From positions 84,185,955 to 84,249,954 of the forward strand of contig NC_091122.1 in the NCBI RefSeq assembly GCF_040183065.1: a stretch of 64,000 bases of DNA, in the 5' to 3' direction. Positions 1 to 11,760 of this stretch are shown piece after piece. The notes under the pieces are model-generated. The model was not told the DNA's origin. It was given only the letters and a program-made list of their open reading frames with translations, and made no database searches. The stretch is from Periplaneta americana (lineage: Eukaryota; Arthropoda; Insecta; Blattodea; Blattidae). Every line of letters begins with the position of its first letter. Position 1 is the first letter of the stretch. A program made the position numbers and the translations under genes.

Positions 1-371
1 TTTCCATTGATAAAACAATAATCTATATACTACTTTTCAAGAATAAATTTTCATAATATTCATTCGTGCTTTGAAATAAAAGAAGCAGTTCTGTGGCATG
101 AAAAAAAAAAATATTTTTTTCGATTTGACTAACTTCGTTCAGTTATTGGGTAAAATGATTTTTCAAAAGCAATTACAAGAAATGTGCGACTAGTATTGTA
201 TGTGTGAAGGATAGTCCAACAAGTCAGCAAGTATATTTACCTTACAAAGAACACATCATATTTTAATGAATTTCCAACACAAAAATATGTAAGTAACAAA
301 TTCTTAATTAAATAATGTATCATTCAACAATATTTTCTTTTCACAAAAAACACAGCTGTTTCAAAATTAAC
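1..371. other. AT-rich sequence without a recognisable gene
   Basis: No open frame of note, RNA gene or repeat is recognised before the LINE tail that begins near 372. Confidence 0.6.
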
Positions 372-1150
372 ACATTCATTCATTCACTCGTAAACTCATC
401 CACTCACCCACTCATTCATTCACTGAAATCGAAGCATTCTGTAATCTTCCTCTTTTTCCGCTTTCCTCTTAGTCTCAGCATATGACCCATATCTTAATGT
501 TGTCTATCATTTGATATCTTTTTCTGCAGTGAAATTTCCTCCCGTCCACCATTCCTTTCAGTGTATTCTTCAGTAGGCACTTTCTTCTTAGCCAGTGACT
601 CAGCCAATTCCTCTTTCTCTTCCTGATCTTTCTGACCATTACTTTTCACTCACTCTTTCCAACACAGCTTCATTTCTTATTCTGTCTTTCTATTTTACAC
701 ACTTCATTCTTCTCCATATCCATATTCCAAATGCTTCTAGTCGTTTCTCTTCACTTCGTCGTAATGCCCATATTTCTGCGCCGTACAGTGCCACGCTCCA
801 CACAAGCACTTCACTAGTCTCTTCGTTATTCCTTTTTCCAGAGGTCCGCAGAAGATGCTCTTACTTCTATTAAAAGTTTCTTTTAACATCGCTATCTTTC
901 TCTTGACTTCCTGGTAGCAGCTCATGTTGCTATTATAATACACCCCAAGTATTTGAAGCTGTCTACTTGTTCAACCGCCTCATTTAGAATTGGCATGTTT
1001 ATTTTCTTTATTTTTCTTCCGATGATCGTAGTCTTCGGCTTGTTTGCATTTATCTTCATCTCGTACTACTCACAAAATATCACTTAGCTCTAGTTGTATA
1101 TCCCTTAGTATCATCTTCTGCTAACAATATCATATTCTCAGAAAAACTTA
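372..1150 (-). mobile_element. LINE-B fragment, antisense, 3' part of a non-LTR retrotransposon
   Basis: Read on the minus strand, the region encodes decayed pieces of the C-terminal half of a reverse-transcriptase polyprotein: the stretch around NMSCYQEVKRKIAM, the GPLEKGITKRLVKCL segment and a later arginine-rich tail. Frames are broken by stops and indels. The left edge is a (TTCA)n run at 372-423, which in element orientation is the 3' simple-repeat tail typical of RTE-like LINEs. Related copies lie at 24838-26585, 28378-28458, 28606-28930 and 37640-38515. The right side runs into a polypurine tract. The copy is 5' truncated and cannot code for a functional enzyme. Clade assignment is from memory of the family. 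Confidence 0.8.
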
Positions 1151-1229
1151 CGCATTTATTCTTCTTCCTCCTACTATCTCACCTCACATGTATTTCGAAT
1201 ATGAGGTATTACAGCTCAGTGAAATTAAA

Positions 1230-2785
1230 ATAAAATATAAGAAAATATTATGAAAAGGAATTAAGATAGGGAGAAGGCAACCAGATCATTAAGAGAAATG
1301 AAATGAAATTGAATGTTTACCGAAAGATAAAGAATAATAACGAGAATAGAAATAAAAAGGGACGAAAATAAAGAATCCAAAATTAAGTAAAATATGGGGG
1401 GAAAATATGGGAAAAATAAGAGAGGAAGGTAAGGACAGAGAAATATGTCTTCAAAAGAAAGGAGAAACGAAGACGAAAGAAAAACTCTGGGAAGAGAGAC
1501 ACGAAAAGAAAAAGAAAAGGGAAAGAAAGGTAGGAGAACAAAGAAGAGAAGAAGAACCAGGGAAACAGAAGAGATGAAAATAATGGAAGAGGGAAAGAAA
1601 GGAAAGACGAAAGGGAAGGGAGGAATGTAGGCTAAAGAAAGGAAAGGAAAGGGAAAGAGAAGAGAAAAGGTAGAGGAGAGGAAGTTGATATAAAGGAAAA
1701 GAAAAGCAAAGGCAGGTGAAAAGGACGAGAAGGGAAGATGAAAAGGAAGGGAAGGAGGAAGAGAAGAAAAAAGGAAAGTGATTACGAATGGGAATAGGAA
1801 ATGAAAGGAAAAACGACATAAAGGGAAAAGAAAAGGTTATAGAAGGGAGAAAATGTAGGTATGTGAAGGGAATAGGATAAATAAGAGAAAAGGGTAAGAA
1901 AAGAAGAAGGAAAGAAAGGAAGAAGGGAAGGAAATGGAAACTGTGGAGAGAGAAAAGAAGAAGATAGAAGAAGAAAGGCAAGAGAGAAAAAAAAAAGAAA
2001 CAGAGAAAAGAATTTGAGTGGGAAAGAAAGGATAGAGGGATAGGAATGGAAAAGAGAAAGTAAAGGGAGAAGAGAAGAAAGGAGAGAGGAAAAGAAAGAG
2101 AAGAGAAAGAAAAATGATAAAGGAAGGAAGGTGAGAGGAAAGGAAAAGGAAAAGAAAGAGTACAACAAAAAGAAAAGAAGAGGAAAAGGGAGGAAAGACA
2201 TGACAAAACATAAGGGAGAAAGGAAGAAGGAGAGGTATGAGAGAGGACCGAAAAGGAATGAAAAGGGGTAAAAAGAAAGGAGGAAGGGTAGTACAAGGTA
2301 GGGAAAGAGATGAATAAGGAAAAGTGTGTGAATAAAGAGAAAAAAGAAACAAGGAAGAAAGATAAAGGAATGAGAGAGAAAGGAACGGCAGAGGGAAAAG
2401 AAGACAAGCGGAAATGAATTGGAGAGGAAAAGGAAAGAGAGAGAAAAAGAAAGGAAGAAGAAAAGAAAAGTGAGACTGAATGGAAAGGGATATGGAAAGG
2501 AAGAGGAAAGGGAAAGGAAGGAATTTGGGAAAGGAAAGGAAGGGAGGGATTTAAGGAAAAGCAAAACGAATATGAATGACATAGAAAGATAAGAGGGAAA
2601 GAATGAAAGAAGGAAGAGAAGGGTAGAGGAAAAGGAAGGGTAGAAAGAAAGGAAGGGAAATGAAAAGGGCAAGGAAGAAAGAGGGAAAGGAAGGGGAGAG
2701 AATAGGAAAAGAATGAAAGAAGGAAGAAAAGGAAAGTGGGAAAGGGAGGGAGAAGGAAAGAAAGGAAGAAGAAGAGAAGGAAGAG

Positions 2786-2832
<47 letters not shown>

Positions 2833-2980
2833 GAATAATGGTGGGAAGCGGAAAGGGAAGTGAGAGGAAAAGAAAGGCAGAGGCAAAGAAAGGAAGAGAA
2901 ATGGAAAGGTGAGAGAGAAAAGAATAGGAAAAGGAAGAAAAAGGGAAATGATGATATAAGATGAAGAAGGATCATCGAAA
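1230..2980. repeat. Polypurine/polypyrimidine tract of about 1.7 kb
   Basis: The + strand is almost exclusively A and G, built from irregular GGAAA, GAAAG and GGGAAA words. It includes a pure (GAAA)n run near 2786-2831. Long Phe/Ser/Leu-rich open frames on the minus strand are an artefact of this composition, because stop codons are scarce in CT-rich DNA. Tracts of this kind can form triplex (H-DNA) structure; that is general knowledge and not shown here. It lies against the 5' side of the antisense LINE-B fragment. Confidence 0.85.
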
Positions 2981-3689
2981 AATAAGTTCTGTGGCCGGGA
3001 GGGAAAAGATCTTACGTGAAAATTTTATACTTTTCAGGAGAGCAGTAGAAAGATTGAAATTAGTGTCAATTATAGAGTTCTTTTAATTAAGAGGTTTTTC
3101 CTGGATATTACTTGTTTATATTTCTTTTAAAATAGATATTGTTGCTCATTTAACAATTTTCTTCATTCTTTCCAAATATAGCCGCACTTAAGCCCTTTTA
3201 AGACTACAACCCAAAGTGAGAAGAAGGGACTATTTAAATATAAGGTCTTTTTCATGTCAAAAGAAATGGAAAATGTAAATTATTAGGAATGCAAAATAGA
3301 TCTTAAACAATATAGGACTGTTTACCTGGTGCTTAAAGTTTTAAAAGGAAAGGACATCAGTATGTGATAAAATAGCTAAAATACAAGTTAGACCTTTTTA
3401 ATAGAGAAGCATGGAAAGTAAACATGTGATGTTTGTAAGGAATAAAGTATTAAATATTCTTCAGTCCTTTGTTCTGTGCGTGCTCGATTCAAAAAATACT
3501 TAGGACATTTGGTAACTCTCTATAAATCCAGTCAGGAGTATTATTTGACTTTAACAGTTTTATCAGATTGTAGAGAATTGTTTCCGTTTTCAGAATATAT
3601 AAAAATCTCATTTTCACAAAAAATTGACTTAAGATCTTTTTCTCCAGGCCACAGAGTTATAATTAGGGATGTAAACTAAAGTTATCGGA
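2981..3689. other. AT-rich interval, nothing recognised
   Basis: No coding, RNA or repeat signal is recognised. The short open frame at 3476-3679 has no similarity that I recognise and ordinary AT-rich composition. Confidence 0.5.
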
Positions 3690-4085
3690 ATAGAAACACG
3701 GATTAATATAAACATAGGAATGTGAAAGTATAAAATGGTAATAAAAATGAAGGACAGGAAAAAGAAAAATAAAAAGAAAAGAAAAAGAAACAAGGAAAAA
3801 TGAGATTACAACGAACGCAAGAAAGAAATGTAAGAGAGGGAAATAAAGGAGAAAACAAGGGAGAAAATAACACACATGAAGGAAGAGGACTGGTAGATGG
3901 AAGAAAATTAAAAGAAAGGGTGAAATGAAGGAAGAGGAGCATGAAAGAATTCAAATGAAGTCGAGAAAAATAGAATGAATATAGCACGGGAAGGGAAAGG
4001 ATAGGACGAGAAAAAGAAGGGGGAGGGAGAAAAATATAATGAACTAATAGGACATGGAAATATGAGAATAAGGAAAGGATACCGA
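3690..4085. repeat. Purine-rich low-complexity block
   Basis: The + strand is strongly enriched in A and G (GAAAG, GGAGAA words), like the larger tract at 1230-2980. Apparent minus-strand frames are compositional. Confidence 0.7.
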
Positions 4086-4792
4086 TGTAGCATATTTACC
4101 TAGATCTGCATCACGCCTAGTTTGGATTATCATTTAAAATGGCCTCTTCTGAAGAAAAGTTCAGTTTAAAATTTCCATAATAAGTCGCAGAGTAAAGTAA
4201 GAAACGGGAACTATTTAATAATGTAAAATTATATAATTGCTGCAAAATAAGTGGCCTAAACTGCAGTAAAAAGAAGGGATTATCTAAAAGGAAAGTATGA
4301 ACAAAGAAGTTCTAACTGGAAAAGTTAATTCGACCGAAGTAGACACAGATTGACGAGATTGAGATCCAAAGCTTAAAATGAAGAATAAAAAACGCTAACA
4401 ATATCGTCTGAACCTCACGTTTCATTTTCTCTTAAACTCCAAAATATTAATTTGAATATATTATATTAAAAAATCTTGATGTCATAGGAAATCGACAGCA
4501 TTTTCTGATGTTTTATATCCTTATTGGTCTCTTTCTGCGGTACCAATCTGATTATTTTTGTATTAAGAAATATATGAAATATAGTAATTATGCAGGAACT
4601 AGGATACTTTGAAATTAATTTTCTTACAAAAGCATTTCTGCTCAGTTGAAATGTAATGTAACAGTGTCAAAACTTCAAAACATCTATTTATATAATGCAT
4701 ATCAAGGCATAAAAGTTGACGAGACATGTGAATGTTGTGGGTAAACATACGTTTTAGTTATCATTATGTTTAAGATATTTTTATTTACTTTA
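4086..4792. other. AT-rich interval, nothing recognised
   Basis: No supported gene or repeat is seen between the purine block and the TIR element that begins near 4793. Confidence 0.5.
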
Positions 4793-4994
4793 AATTGAGG
4801 AGTTCTATGTAATACGGGTCCAAACCGTCATGGGCCCTTTTTAGGGATATTGCATTTTCTGGGTGTCTATAGTTACATTCTTATGCCTGTAAAGTTTCAT
4901 TATGAATGTGTGACAATCATTTTGAAATCAAGTTGTTGTAGAAGAGACAAGCCATTACGAGTATGAACTGCAGTTGTGTTATTGATTATGTTAT

Positions 4995-5240
4995 TTGAAG
5001 ATGTCTGAGATAGCTGTTAATGATGGAACTAAGAAAAACAAGGGACAGTCAAAAAGAGACCGTGCTGCGAAGAAGATTAAAAGAAATTCAGGCGAAAGTT
5101 TTACATCTGTTACTGGTGAAGATATTTCTAGCAAACAGTTTCTTCTAGTTACACAATGCTGTAAAAGTAAATGTTTTGAAAATTGCACAATAATAAAACA
5201 AGAAGATTTAAACAAGAAATATTTGAAGAAAAATGACTGA
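4995..5240 (+). pseudogene. N-terminal remnant of an unrecognised transposon protein (81 codons)
   Basis: The frame starts MKMSEIAVNDGTKKNKGQSK, then has a Lys/Arg-rich stretch with KKIKRNSGESF. A cysteine cluster follows (TQCCKSKCFENC, about residues 53-64), then an acidic and lysine-rich end. The basic segment followed by Cys pairs resembles the N-terminus of uncharacterised insect transposon proteins that I remember; this is a recollection, not a search result. It ends by running into the next frame at 5233. It sits inside the TIR element and is far too short for a transposase, so I treat it as a remnant. Confidence 0.45.
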
Positions 5241-5415
5241 CATGAATATTGACACTAGGTTATTGAGAAGCCACCCTGTTCTATTGAACCCAGCAAAAGA
5301 AAAAGGTGTGCGCAATTTATTTAAATTCCTGGAACCAAATGATGTTGCTTGTACGAAGAAATTTTCCTGCAAACCAGAAGTGAAAATGTACAAGGAGCTA
5401 GTGATGACTAACTAA
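5233..5415 (+). pseudogene. Possible C-terminal remnant of the same transposon protein (60 codons)
   Basis: The frame overlaps the end of the previous one by 8 bases. It contains SHPVLLNPAKEKGVRNLFKF and LEPNDV, a pattern I associate with the C-terminal part of the same kind of insect element protein. Placed directly after the N-terminal remnant, it fits a large internal deletion that fused both ends of the original gene. No catalytic domain is visible. The alternative is a chance open frame. Confidence 0.35.
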
Positions 5416-5935
5416 ATCTGAATGATGAACTTCACTTAGTGTTAAGGAAGAATCATTTATGTTTCAAATTTCATACAAAGTGATTTATGTTTACATTTTG
5501 TTAAAATCTGTTTAAGGTAATAATTGCTGTGTTCTGTTTACTCCAAAGTTGTATTTTTATACTATCACACTGTGTAACATAACAATATAACACTTATATG
5601 TAAAAGAAGATCATGGACAACTGTTCTCCCTAAAAAGGGCCCACATAAGCATCACTTTGAACATCAACATCTAGACTATATGAAAACTGAAGAAAAACTT
5701 AGTTTCTATTTAGCACTTGGTAGAATAGACATGAAAGAGTATTTTTTGTATAATGTTGCACAAGTAAAAAAGCAGTAAATAAATTAGTGTTATGCATAGT
5801 TGAATTCTTTATTCCTATTTATCTCAAAATATTACATAAAACTCCTCAATTATTTATTTAAATATTCAAAAGTGTATTGTATTGAATTTATCACTCATTA
5901 TGATACACGTCGGAGGGAGTATTATTGGGAATAAA

Positions 5936-6645
5936 TACATCAAATATTAACAACGATATTTGACATCGGCAAGATTAGAAAGAGCAGAAGGAAACAGACG
6001 AGGAGAAATATCAGAAGCAAGGAAGAAAGACAAAGGGAAATGAAAGTAGAAGGAAAACATACGTACAAGAACACGAGAAAGGGAGAAAGAACTGATAAAA
6101 GAAAATAATAATACTGAAATGAAAGGAGGATTAAGAATTCACAATATATTGTCAATTGTTTTCTAAATATTTGATATACAAGGAAATAACATTATTAAGG
6201 AAATATCCAAATTTCAATGCGTAAACAAAAATTAGGTGAAAAAAGACGAAAAAAGAGGGAAAGAAAAGGGATGAATAAGAAATAGGAGAATTTAAAACTG
6301 GCAAAGAACAACATATAAAAAGTAAAGAATTAGAATAAAATATGCAAAGGAAATTGAGGATGAGAATTAGAGCTACAGAACGCGGAAGGAAAAGGAAGGA
6401 TATAATGAAAATAGAGTGCAATAGTCAGTAAACGAGAGGAAGGATGTAGAAAGATGAGAAAAGGAGGATTGAAAGCAAGAAAAAATAGGAAAAAAGGACG
6501 AAAGAGTAATAGACGAAGTGAGAATAAGAATATTATAACAAGAAGATAAAAGAGAAGGGAAAAAATTTGGGTAATGTACGAAGAGGAGAATGAGGAGTAA
6601 TTTCTTGAAAGATGAAGATAAAAATAACATAAGTAAAGTTCCATT
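5936..6645. repeat. Purine-rich repeat ending in a shared motif
   Basis: The + strand is purine-rich and contains a short AAT run near 6106. It ends with AAGTTCCATTTTAAAG near 6635. The block at 9041-9445 ends with the close relative AAGTTCCAATTTAAAG, and a reverse-strand relative occurs near 24330. The shared end suggests a repeat family and not only random low complexity. Confidence 0.5.
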
Positions 6646-6673
6646 TTAAAGATTGTGAAATAGATAACCTATA

Positions 6674-7246
6674 TATACAGACGTGGACAAATTATTAAAC
6701 TAAAACCTTTTCTTGGAAACATAATATAATTCGTCATATCAACTATCAGTATAATTCACAGAGTCTCTACTGTTGTAAATATGATTGTTTAAATCTTCTG
6801 GTATATTTTTCTAATGGGTAAATATATTTTTCTGGCTATGTTGGTACTACTGGTGTTTTAATTATATACTGCAGAAGATATTCTCCCATGGCCTGCAAGA
6901 AGACCAGACATCAACGAAATTGAAAATCTGTGATCTATACTGAAGAAGAAAGTGAACAAAAAGAGGCTTACAAAAAAACATGGATTTTTTAAGCACTGTC
7001 TGATATCTGACTAAATGATGCTGATATTCAAAGAAAGTGTCAAACTTTGGTTTCCAGCATCCCTGACAAAATCAACGTGTTAGTAAAGGCTAAGGGATTG
7101 TTCACAAAATATTAGTAACCTCAAGACTCAATTTTCTGTTCATGATATCTGTACAAAATACATTTGTGTTCATTATTTCTACCGATAAATACAGCTTCGT
7201 TGCACATATAATTAATTTAGTCTAATAATTTGTCCACATTTGTATA
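6674..7246 (+). mobile_element. Dead Tc1-like transposon
   Basis: The ends are inverted repeats: TACAGACGTGGACAAATTAT on the left and its near complement on the right (GTCTAATAATTTGTCCAC then ATTTGTA), flanked by TA. Near 6880 the + strand encodes ILPWPARRPDINEIENL followed by a stop and SILKKKVNKK. This matches the Tc1 transposase end around the third catalytic residue (PDxNxIE motif). The N-terminal and first catalytic parts are missing and stops are frequent, so this is an internally deleted, inactive copy. Confidence 0.8.
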
Positions 7247-8213
7247 TATATTGCAAGTATTTACATGTATGGTTTCCTATCTACGAAACAGGGAATGAAA
7301 GGACAAAATAGTAGAAACACGATATTCACATGTCACATTTTTGCGGATATATTAACTTATGAACTTCACTTCTCTTTTATTAAAATGGTGTAGACTTGTA
7401 AAATAATTTTATTGCTATGGAGCAATTATTATTTCCCGAGAAGGTAGTGTGATTTATCATTATCTTGGGTAACAAAACTAGAAATGTGAGTTCCCTGAAT
7501 AGTCTCATGGGAAGGAAGGGGAAAGACTTATAAAAATTTAAGGGCATTCTCTTTGTGCCACCCTATACAATGAACAAGAAAGAAGTAACACCTCTGTTCA
7601 GACACAGCCTCTGTCATCACTGCAATTTCTTACGTACACATTGAATGCTTAATACGAGGGTCGGATACCTGATATACAAGTATTATAACCAACCCCAACA
7701 TGTCTGGGACTAGTTTACACCCTTAGCGAACCTCGCCCTTCCAAACTAAACTTCAAGTTCTTGATTCTCAAACTTGTACACCAATACCATCTTTTAGATA
7801 ATGGACACGAGAGAGAAAATTATTTAAAGGAATAGTGATTATTAAAGTATCGTCTTTATTATTGCTATTAAACACTATTTTAATTTACTGACAAGTGCAG
7901 GAAGTTGTGTGATTATGTGCAGTATAAGAAACAATTGTTCGCAAACCTTTTGCCATAACCATTTTATTCTGTCACATACACCAGCAATCATCACAAGATG
8001 AATCTCTTTTATTGATTTCGTTGTTTCATAAAGAAGAGGCTATCTATTAACATGTTTTCACCTTCTCATTCTCTGAGGTAGAAAAGAACATCGAACATCC
8101 GCCGTTTCACATCATTCTCTATTCCTTCTGCCCCTCTTCCTTAATCTCTTTTTCACTGTTGTCTTCTTCATTTTAATTGTCTTCACGATTATAACAACCA
8201 TAATTATTACATA

Positions 8214-8217
<4 letters not shown>
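7247..8217. other. AT-rich interval, nothing recognised
   Basis: No gene, RNA or mobile element could be supported here. Confidence 0.5.

Positions 8218-8247
<30 letters not shown>
8218..8247. repeat. (TCA)n microsatellite
   Basis: Ten uninterrupted TCA units, directly visible. Confidence 0.95.
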
Positions 8248-8249
<2 letters not shown>

Positions 8250-8344
8250 CGTCGTCACCGTCAAAATAGTTGACTTATCATCACCACTTTTATTATTATC
8301 GCCAATGTAATTAATTTAATTATCGTCACTATTAACAATACCAG

Positions 8345-8345
8345 T

Positions 8346-8424
<79 letters not shown>
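8345..8424. repeat. (TTTA)n microsatellite
   Basis: About 80 bp of uninterrupted TTTA units. The adjoining 8445-8660 open frame is Ile-rich low-complexity sequence and is not called as a gene. Confidence 0.95.
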
Positions 8425-8980
8425 TCTACTTTCGCTCATACCTCATGCTCAGGGACGGATTCCTGAATATCTCCAATATTATCATAATCATCATCACCAT
8501 CGTCTCACTAATAAGAGATGACATCATTATCAATAGAAGCAGGAGTACAATCAAAATTATTGTTACTATTACTATTTCAACAACGATATCACCTATATCA
8601 AAAATAATAAAAGCACTCTCTTGCAGTTACTGTTATCTCCTGAAGAACTGGTATCTTTAGACATATTAGCCTTCTTGCCGTAAGGATTAGTTAAAAGGAT
8701 TTCTGTGTTACTTGATCATATAATCAGAGGGGTGGAAACTCTTCACTCGAAATAATACTACAAGAATCGGTCTATAATACTCGGTAAAATTAACTGTGTT
8801 CATAACTACATTCTTCCCAAACATATGAAAGAACGTAGGCTACTATTTAACATAGTGCAAATATTTTACTTATATTATCTGTCGTGCTTGGAGATACGTT
8901 CGAAAAAATGATATACAGTAGACAGTATTGTAAATAAAGCCTCGAAAATGCATGTGGTAATCATTAGCGAACGAATTGAA

Positions 8981-9040
<60 letters not shown>
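8981..9040. repeat. (AAT)n microsatellite
   Basis: About 20 AAT units, adjoining the purine-rich repeat at 9041. Confidence 0.95.
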
Positions 9041-9445
9041 CTGAAATAAGGCGAGGGAATTATGTAATAAGCAAAAGAGTTAAAGAATAGAACATGAGGA
9101 AAATGAAATGTAAATAAATATATCTGTTCCGGAAAACGTAACAAGAATCTAAATTCAGAAGAAAAGCGAGAAAACGAAGGAAGAAGTGAAAGTAGCAAGA
9201 CATAAGAAATGACGAAAAAAGAATAGTATGGACAAGAAGGAAACAAACTTAGAGATAGTTGGAGAAGAACAAGACGCGGAAGTATGGGAGAAGAACAAGG
9301 GAAAAGATGGAAGGAAAGATTAGGAGAAAAAAGAAGCAGACAACAATTAAATAAAATGGGGAAAAGAGCAAGAGGAGATGCATGACGGAAAATCAAGAAG
9401 AAAAAGAAAGCAACAATAAATCAAGAAGTTCCAATTTAAAGGCTA
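9041..9445. repeat. Purine-rich repeat following (AAT)n
   Basis: It starts CTGAAATAAGG right after the AAT run and stays strongly A/G-rich. It ends AAGTTCCAATTTAAAG near 9425-9440, like the block ending near 6650. The minus-strand open frame at 8875-9396 is compositional, with its poly-Leu run coming from the AAT repeat. Confidence 0.55.
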
Positions 9446-9816
9446 TTTGTGCATTAGATGCATCTGTGTTCATATTTTATTTTTATTTGCTTTTATATTA
9501 CTATCACGTGTGTTAACAATTTAATTTCTGTTAATTCCATGTTTCTTTCGTATTTTTAATTACAACAAATTTTTACTGTCATACAGCAGCATGATTTATT
9601 TACAAAATTATTTACCAATGTTTGGTAAATCACAATACAATGTGACCCTTCACTTTCATTATACAAGGTATTATTACTTTTTCATTTAACGTAATAGAAG
9701 AATCTTTACTGAATAGTCTCAAAGCTGCATAATTCATCTTTTCAACTGCTCGATACTTCTGCAAAGTACTAGTATGATGTGTTTAAAGGATTTTAGATCT
9801 TGGAATTCGCATCAGA

Positions 9817-9818
<2 letters not shown>
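9446..9818. other. AT-rich interval, nothing recognised
   Basis: No supported feature. Confidence 0.5.
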
Positions 9819-9870
<52 letters not shown>

Positions 9871-9995
9871 TAAAAAAATACATCCAGACCCTATGAAAGG
9901 GAGACGTCTCCATTTCCTTGCCGGGACCTGAACCCACTTCCACTGAAATTATGACCGCAGAAGTTTCGACTTTAAGACAGTCGTAATGTTAAACT
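9819..9995 (-). mobile_element. Possible SINE fragment with (ATT)n tail
   Basis: A pure (ATT)n run at 9819-9868 is followed by sequence that, on the minus strand, contains GTGGGTTCAGGTCCCGG. This resembles a pol III B box (GGTTCRANNCC) with some mismatch. An (AAT)n tail after a tRNA-like head is a common SINE layout. No clear A box or target duplication was found, so the call is tentative. Confidence 0.35.
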
Positions 9996-10626
9996 CAATG
10001 CTGACATTTATATAAGAAATGACGTCCATCGTAATTCGAGCTCGTATAGGCTAATTGCCGACTTTTCCTTCGAAATGTTACATGATGCGTCAATGAATTG
10101 TTTTGAACTTTTCAATAGTACCCGCGAGTAGAAGCTGATTGTAGCTCAATAACAGACTAGCGGATCAATGGTGTTCGTTACTTCTCTTTACATTTTTATC
10201 CGTTCACACCTAGTACTTCATCCCTCGGGGCATTTCTCTTGAGTGTGATGCAATAGCCGTTATTGTTAATGACCTGTCATTGTTCGTATGCCTCCTTTAA
10301 TAATACTTCACACAAATTTCATTTATTTTGTACGTTACATAATTTTAAATGGTTATATTTATATTGTAAGGATATTAATTTACTGTGTGAATTATGTAAT
10401 GTTACTTTTGGAAATTTAAACAGGACATTTTGGAATATTTGATAAACAAAATCGTATGTATGTGTAGTTTACACTTTCATTGCTAACATTCTGTCAGTTG
10501 TTAAGTATCTTTAAATATTATTCAATTATAATGATTTTAATCGACAATACAAAATAAGCAATAATAGAAATCATAACGAACAGCATAATCATTCATACGA
10601 GAAGAATAGACAATGTAAGAATCATA
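9996..10626. other. AT-rich interval, nothing recognised
   Basis: No supported feature. Confidence 0.5.
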
Positions 10627-10866
10627 TAGGGTAAACTAGGGTCTGTTGGACAGTCGGGCATGTTGGACACTCTGTACTTTAACGTGTTACCTCGCCACTT
10701 GTGGGCACCACATTCTGCTAGAAGTCAATGATGGAAGTAGCCCCACTCATGGCTACTTCCGTCATTGACTTCTAGCAAAATGTGGTGCCCACAAGTGGCG
10801 AGGTAACACGTTAAAGTACAGAGTGTCCAACATGCCCGACTGTCCAACAGACCCTAATTTACCCTA
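10627..10866. mobile_element. Foldback MITE, TA target, nearly perfect 236-bp hairpin
   Basis: The left arm (from GGGTAAACTAGGGTCTGTTG) and right arm are reverse complements over about 114 bp, with roughly three mismatches. They are separated by an 8-bp loop, CCACTCAT, at 10743-10750. The element is flanked by TA at 10627-10628 and 10865-10866, the target preference of the Tc1/mariner superfamily. It has no coding capacity. Its termini (TAGGGTAAA) match those of the MITE at 33140-33380. Confidence 0.9.
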
Positions 10867-11760
10867 CAATAAACAAAAATTGTAGGGCTCTTTTAATTAC
10901 GTGATAGATAATAATATAATAGCTTCCATCATTTTAAAGAGAAGTTAAAGTTAGTAAATCCAATAAACTTAACATAATTTAAAATAAAAACAGTATCTAT
11001 TAGAGATTCACAAGTCAACATAATATTTGGACTAGTTTACAGAAACAGTAATTCTTACATTAGTTAAACACTGATTTCAAATTAAAATTATTGCCTTACT
11101 ATTTCTAGTGACTTATTTTGTGTACTTAATGGAATATCTATTAATTAGAAACATAAAAACGTACATTAGTTCCTCAAAATAATATAATAAAATTACTAAC
11201 ATCATCATTGCAAGATTTAGAAGGCTGTTCCATTTTGAACATCTGAATTTAAAAAACTGTCCACTTACCCTCTTAAATGTCCTTTCTTCCTTTTGTCTGT
11301 AACTAAACATTATAATATGGTATTCTACTAGTATGCATTCTGTGCGAATCATCGGTGTTGGTAGGCATTTATAATATCCTTAATGTTTTCTACTTTCAGT
11401 TCTTGTCTAATCCTTTCGTTATATTCGTGGATTAAGAGCGTGCATCCAGCTAGAGGTCAAAGTCCGATCCCTGTATTCCACAATTCTTGTATGTTTTGCT
11501 TATTGCCATAATTCTCATGAATTAAACAAAATTAGTAATGCAGTTATTGTTTTATAAATTTTATTAATATTTCTTTCCTGACTTTACTCAGCACTCATGT
11601 TTAACTGCAGCAACAGGTAGTTGATATTTTTGAAATATAATTTTTGTGTCACTTTAGACGTTAGGTCTCAAGTATTTTAAAATACACAAGTTAATTTATT
11701 TTTATGTATTCTTTGCCTTTAAATATTACATTTGTTGTCTAGGCTGTTCTTTTGAAATTG
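10867..11760. other. AT-rich interval, nothing recognised
   Basis: No supported gene. The 79-codon minus-strand frame at 11113-11352 has no recognisable domain. Confidence 0.5.

Larger units (their letters stand above)
4793..5851 (+). mobile_element. Non-autonomous DNA transposon with terminal and subterminal inverted repeats
   Basis: The left end reads AATTGAGGAGTTCTATGTAA and the right end is its reverse complement apart from one base. A second, subterminal inverted pair (TGGGCCCTTTTTAGGGA) lies at about 4829-4846 on the left and about 5627-5643 on the right. Flanks ATTTACTTTA and ATTTATTTAA are similar but not identical, so a target duplication is only suspected. Inside are two short overlapping frames on the + strand (4995-5240 and 5233-5415). 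The layout suggests an internal-deletion derivative of a larger element, keeping the start and end of its protein. I cannot name the superfamily. Confidence 0.65.

Noticed and set aside
1451..2975. Long minus-strand open frames (up to 397 codons) rich in Phe, Ser, Leu and Pro
   Set aside because: They lie in a polypyrimidine strand where stop codons are rare. There is no domain structure, several frames are open at once and the composition is fully explained by CT-rich repeats.
8875..9396. 173-codon minus-strand frame
   Set aside because: It is built from an (ATT)n poly-Leu run and pyrimidine-rich sequence; low complexity only.
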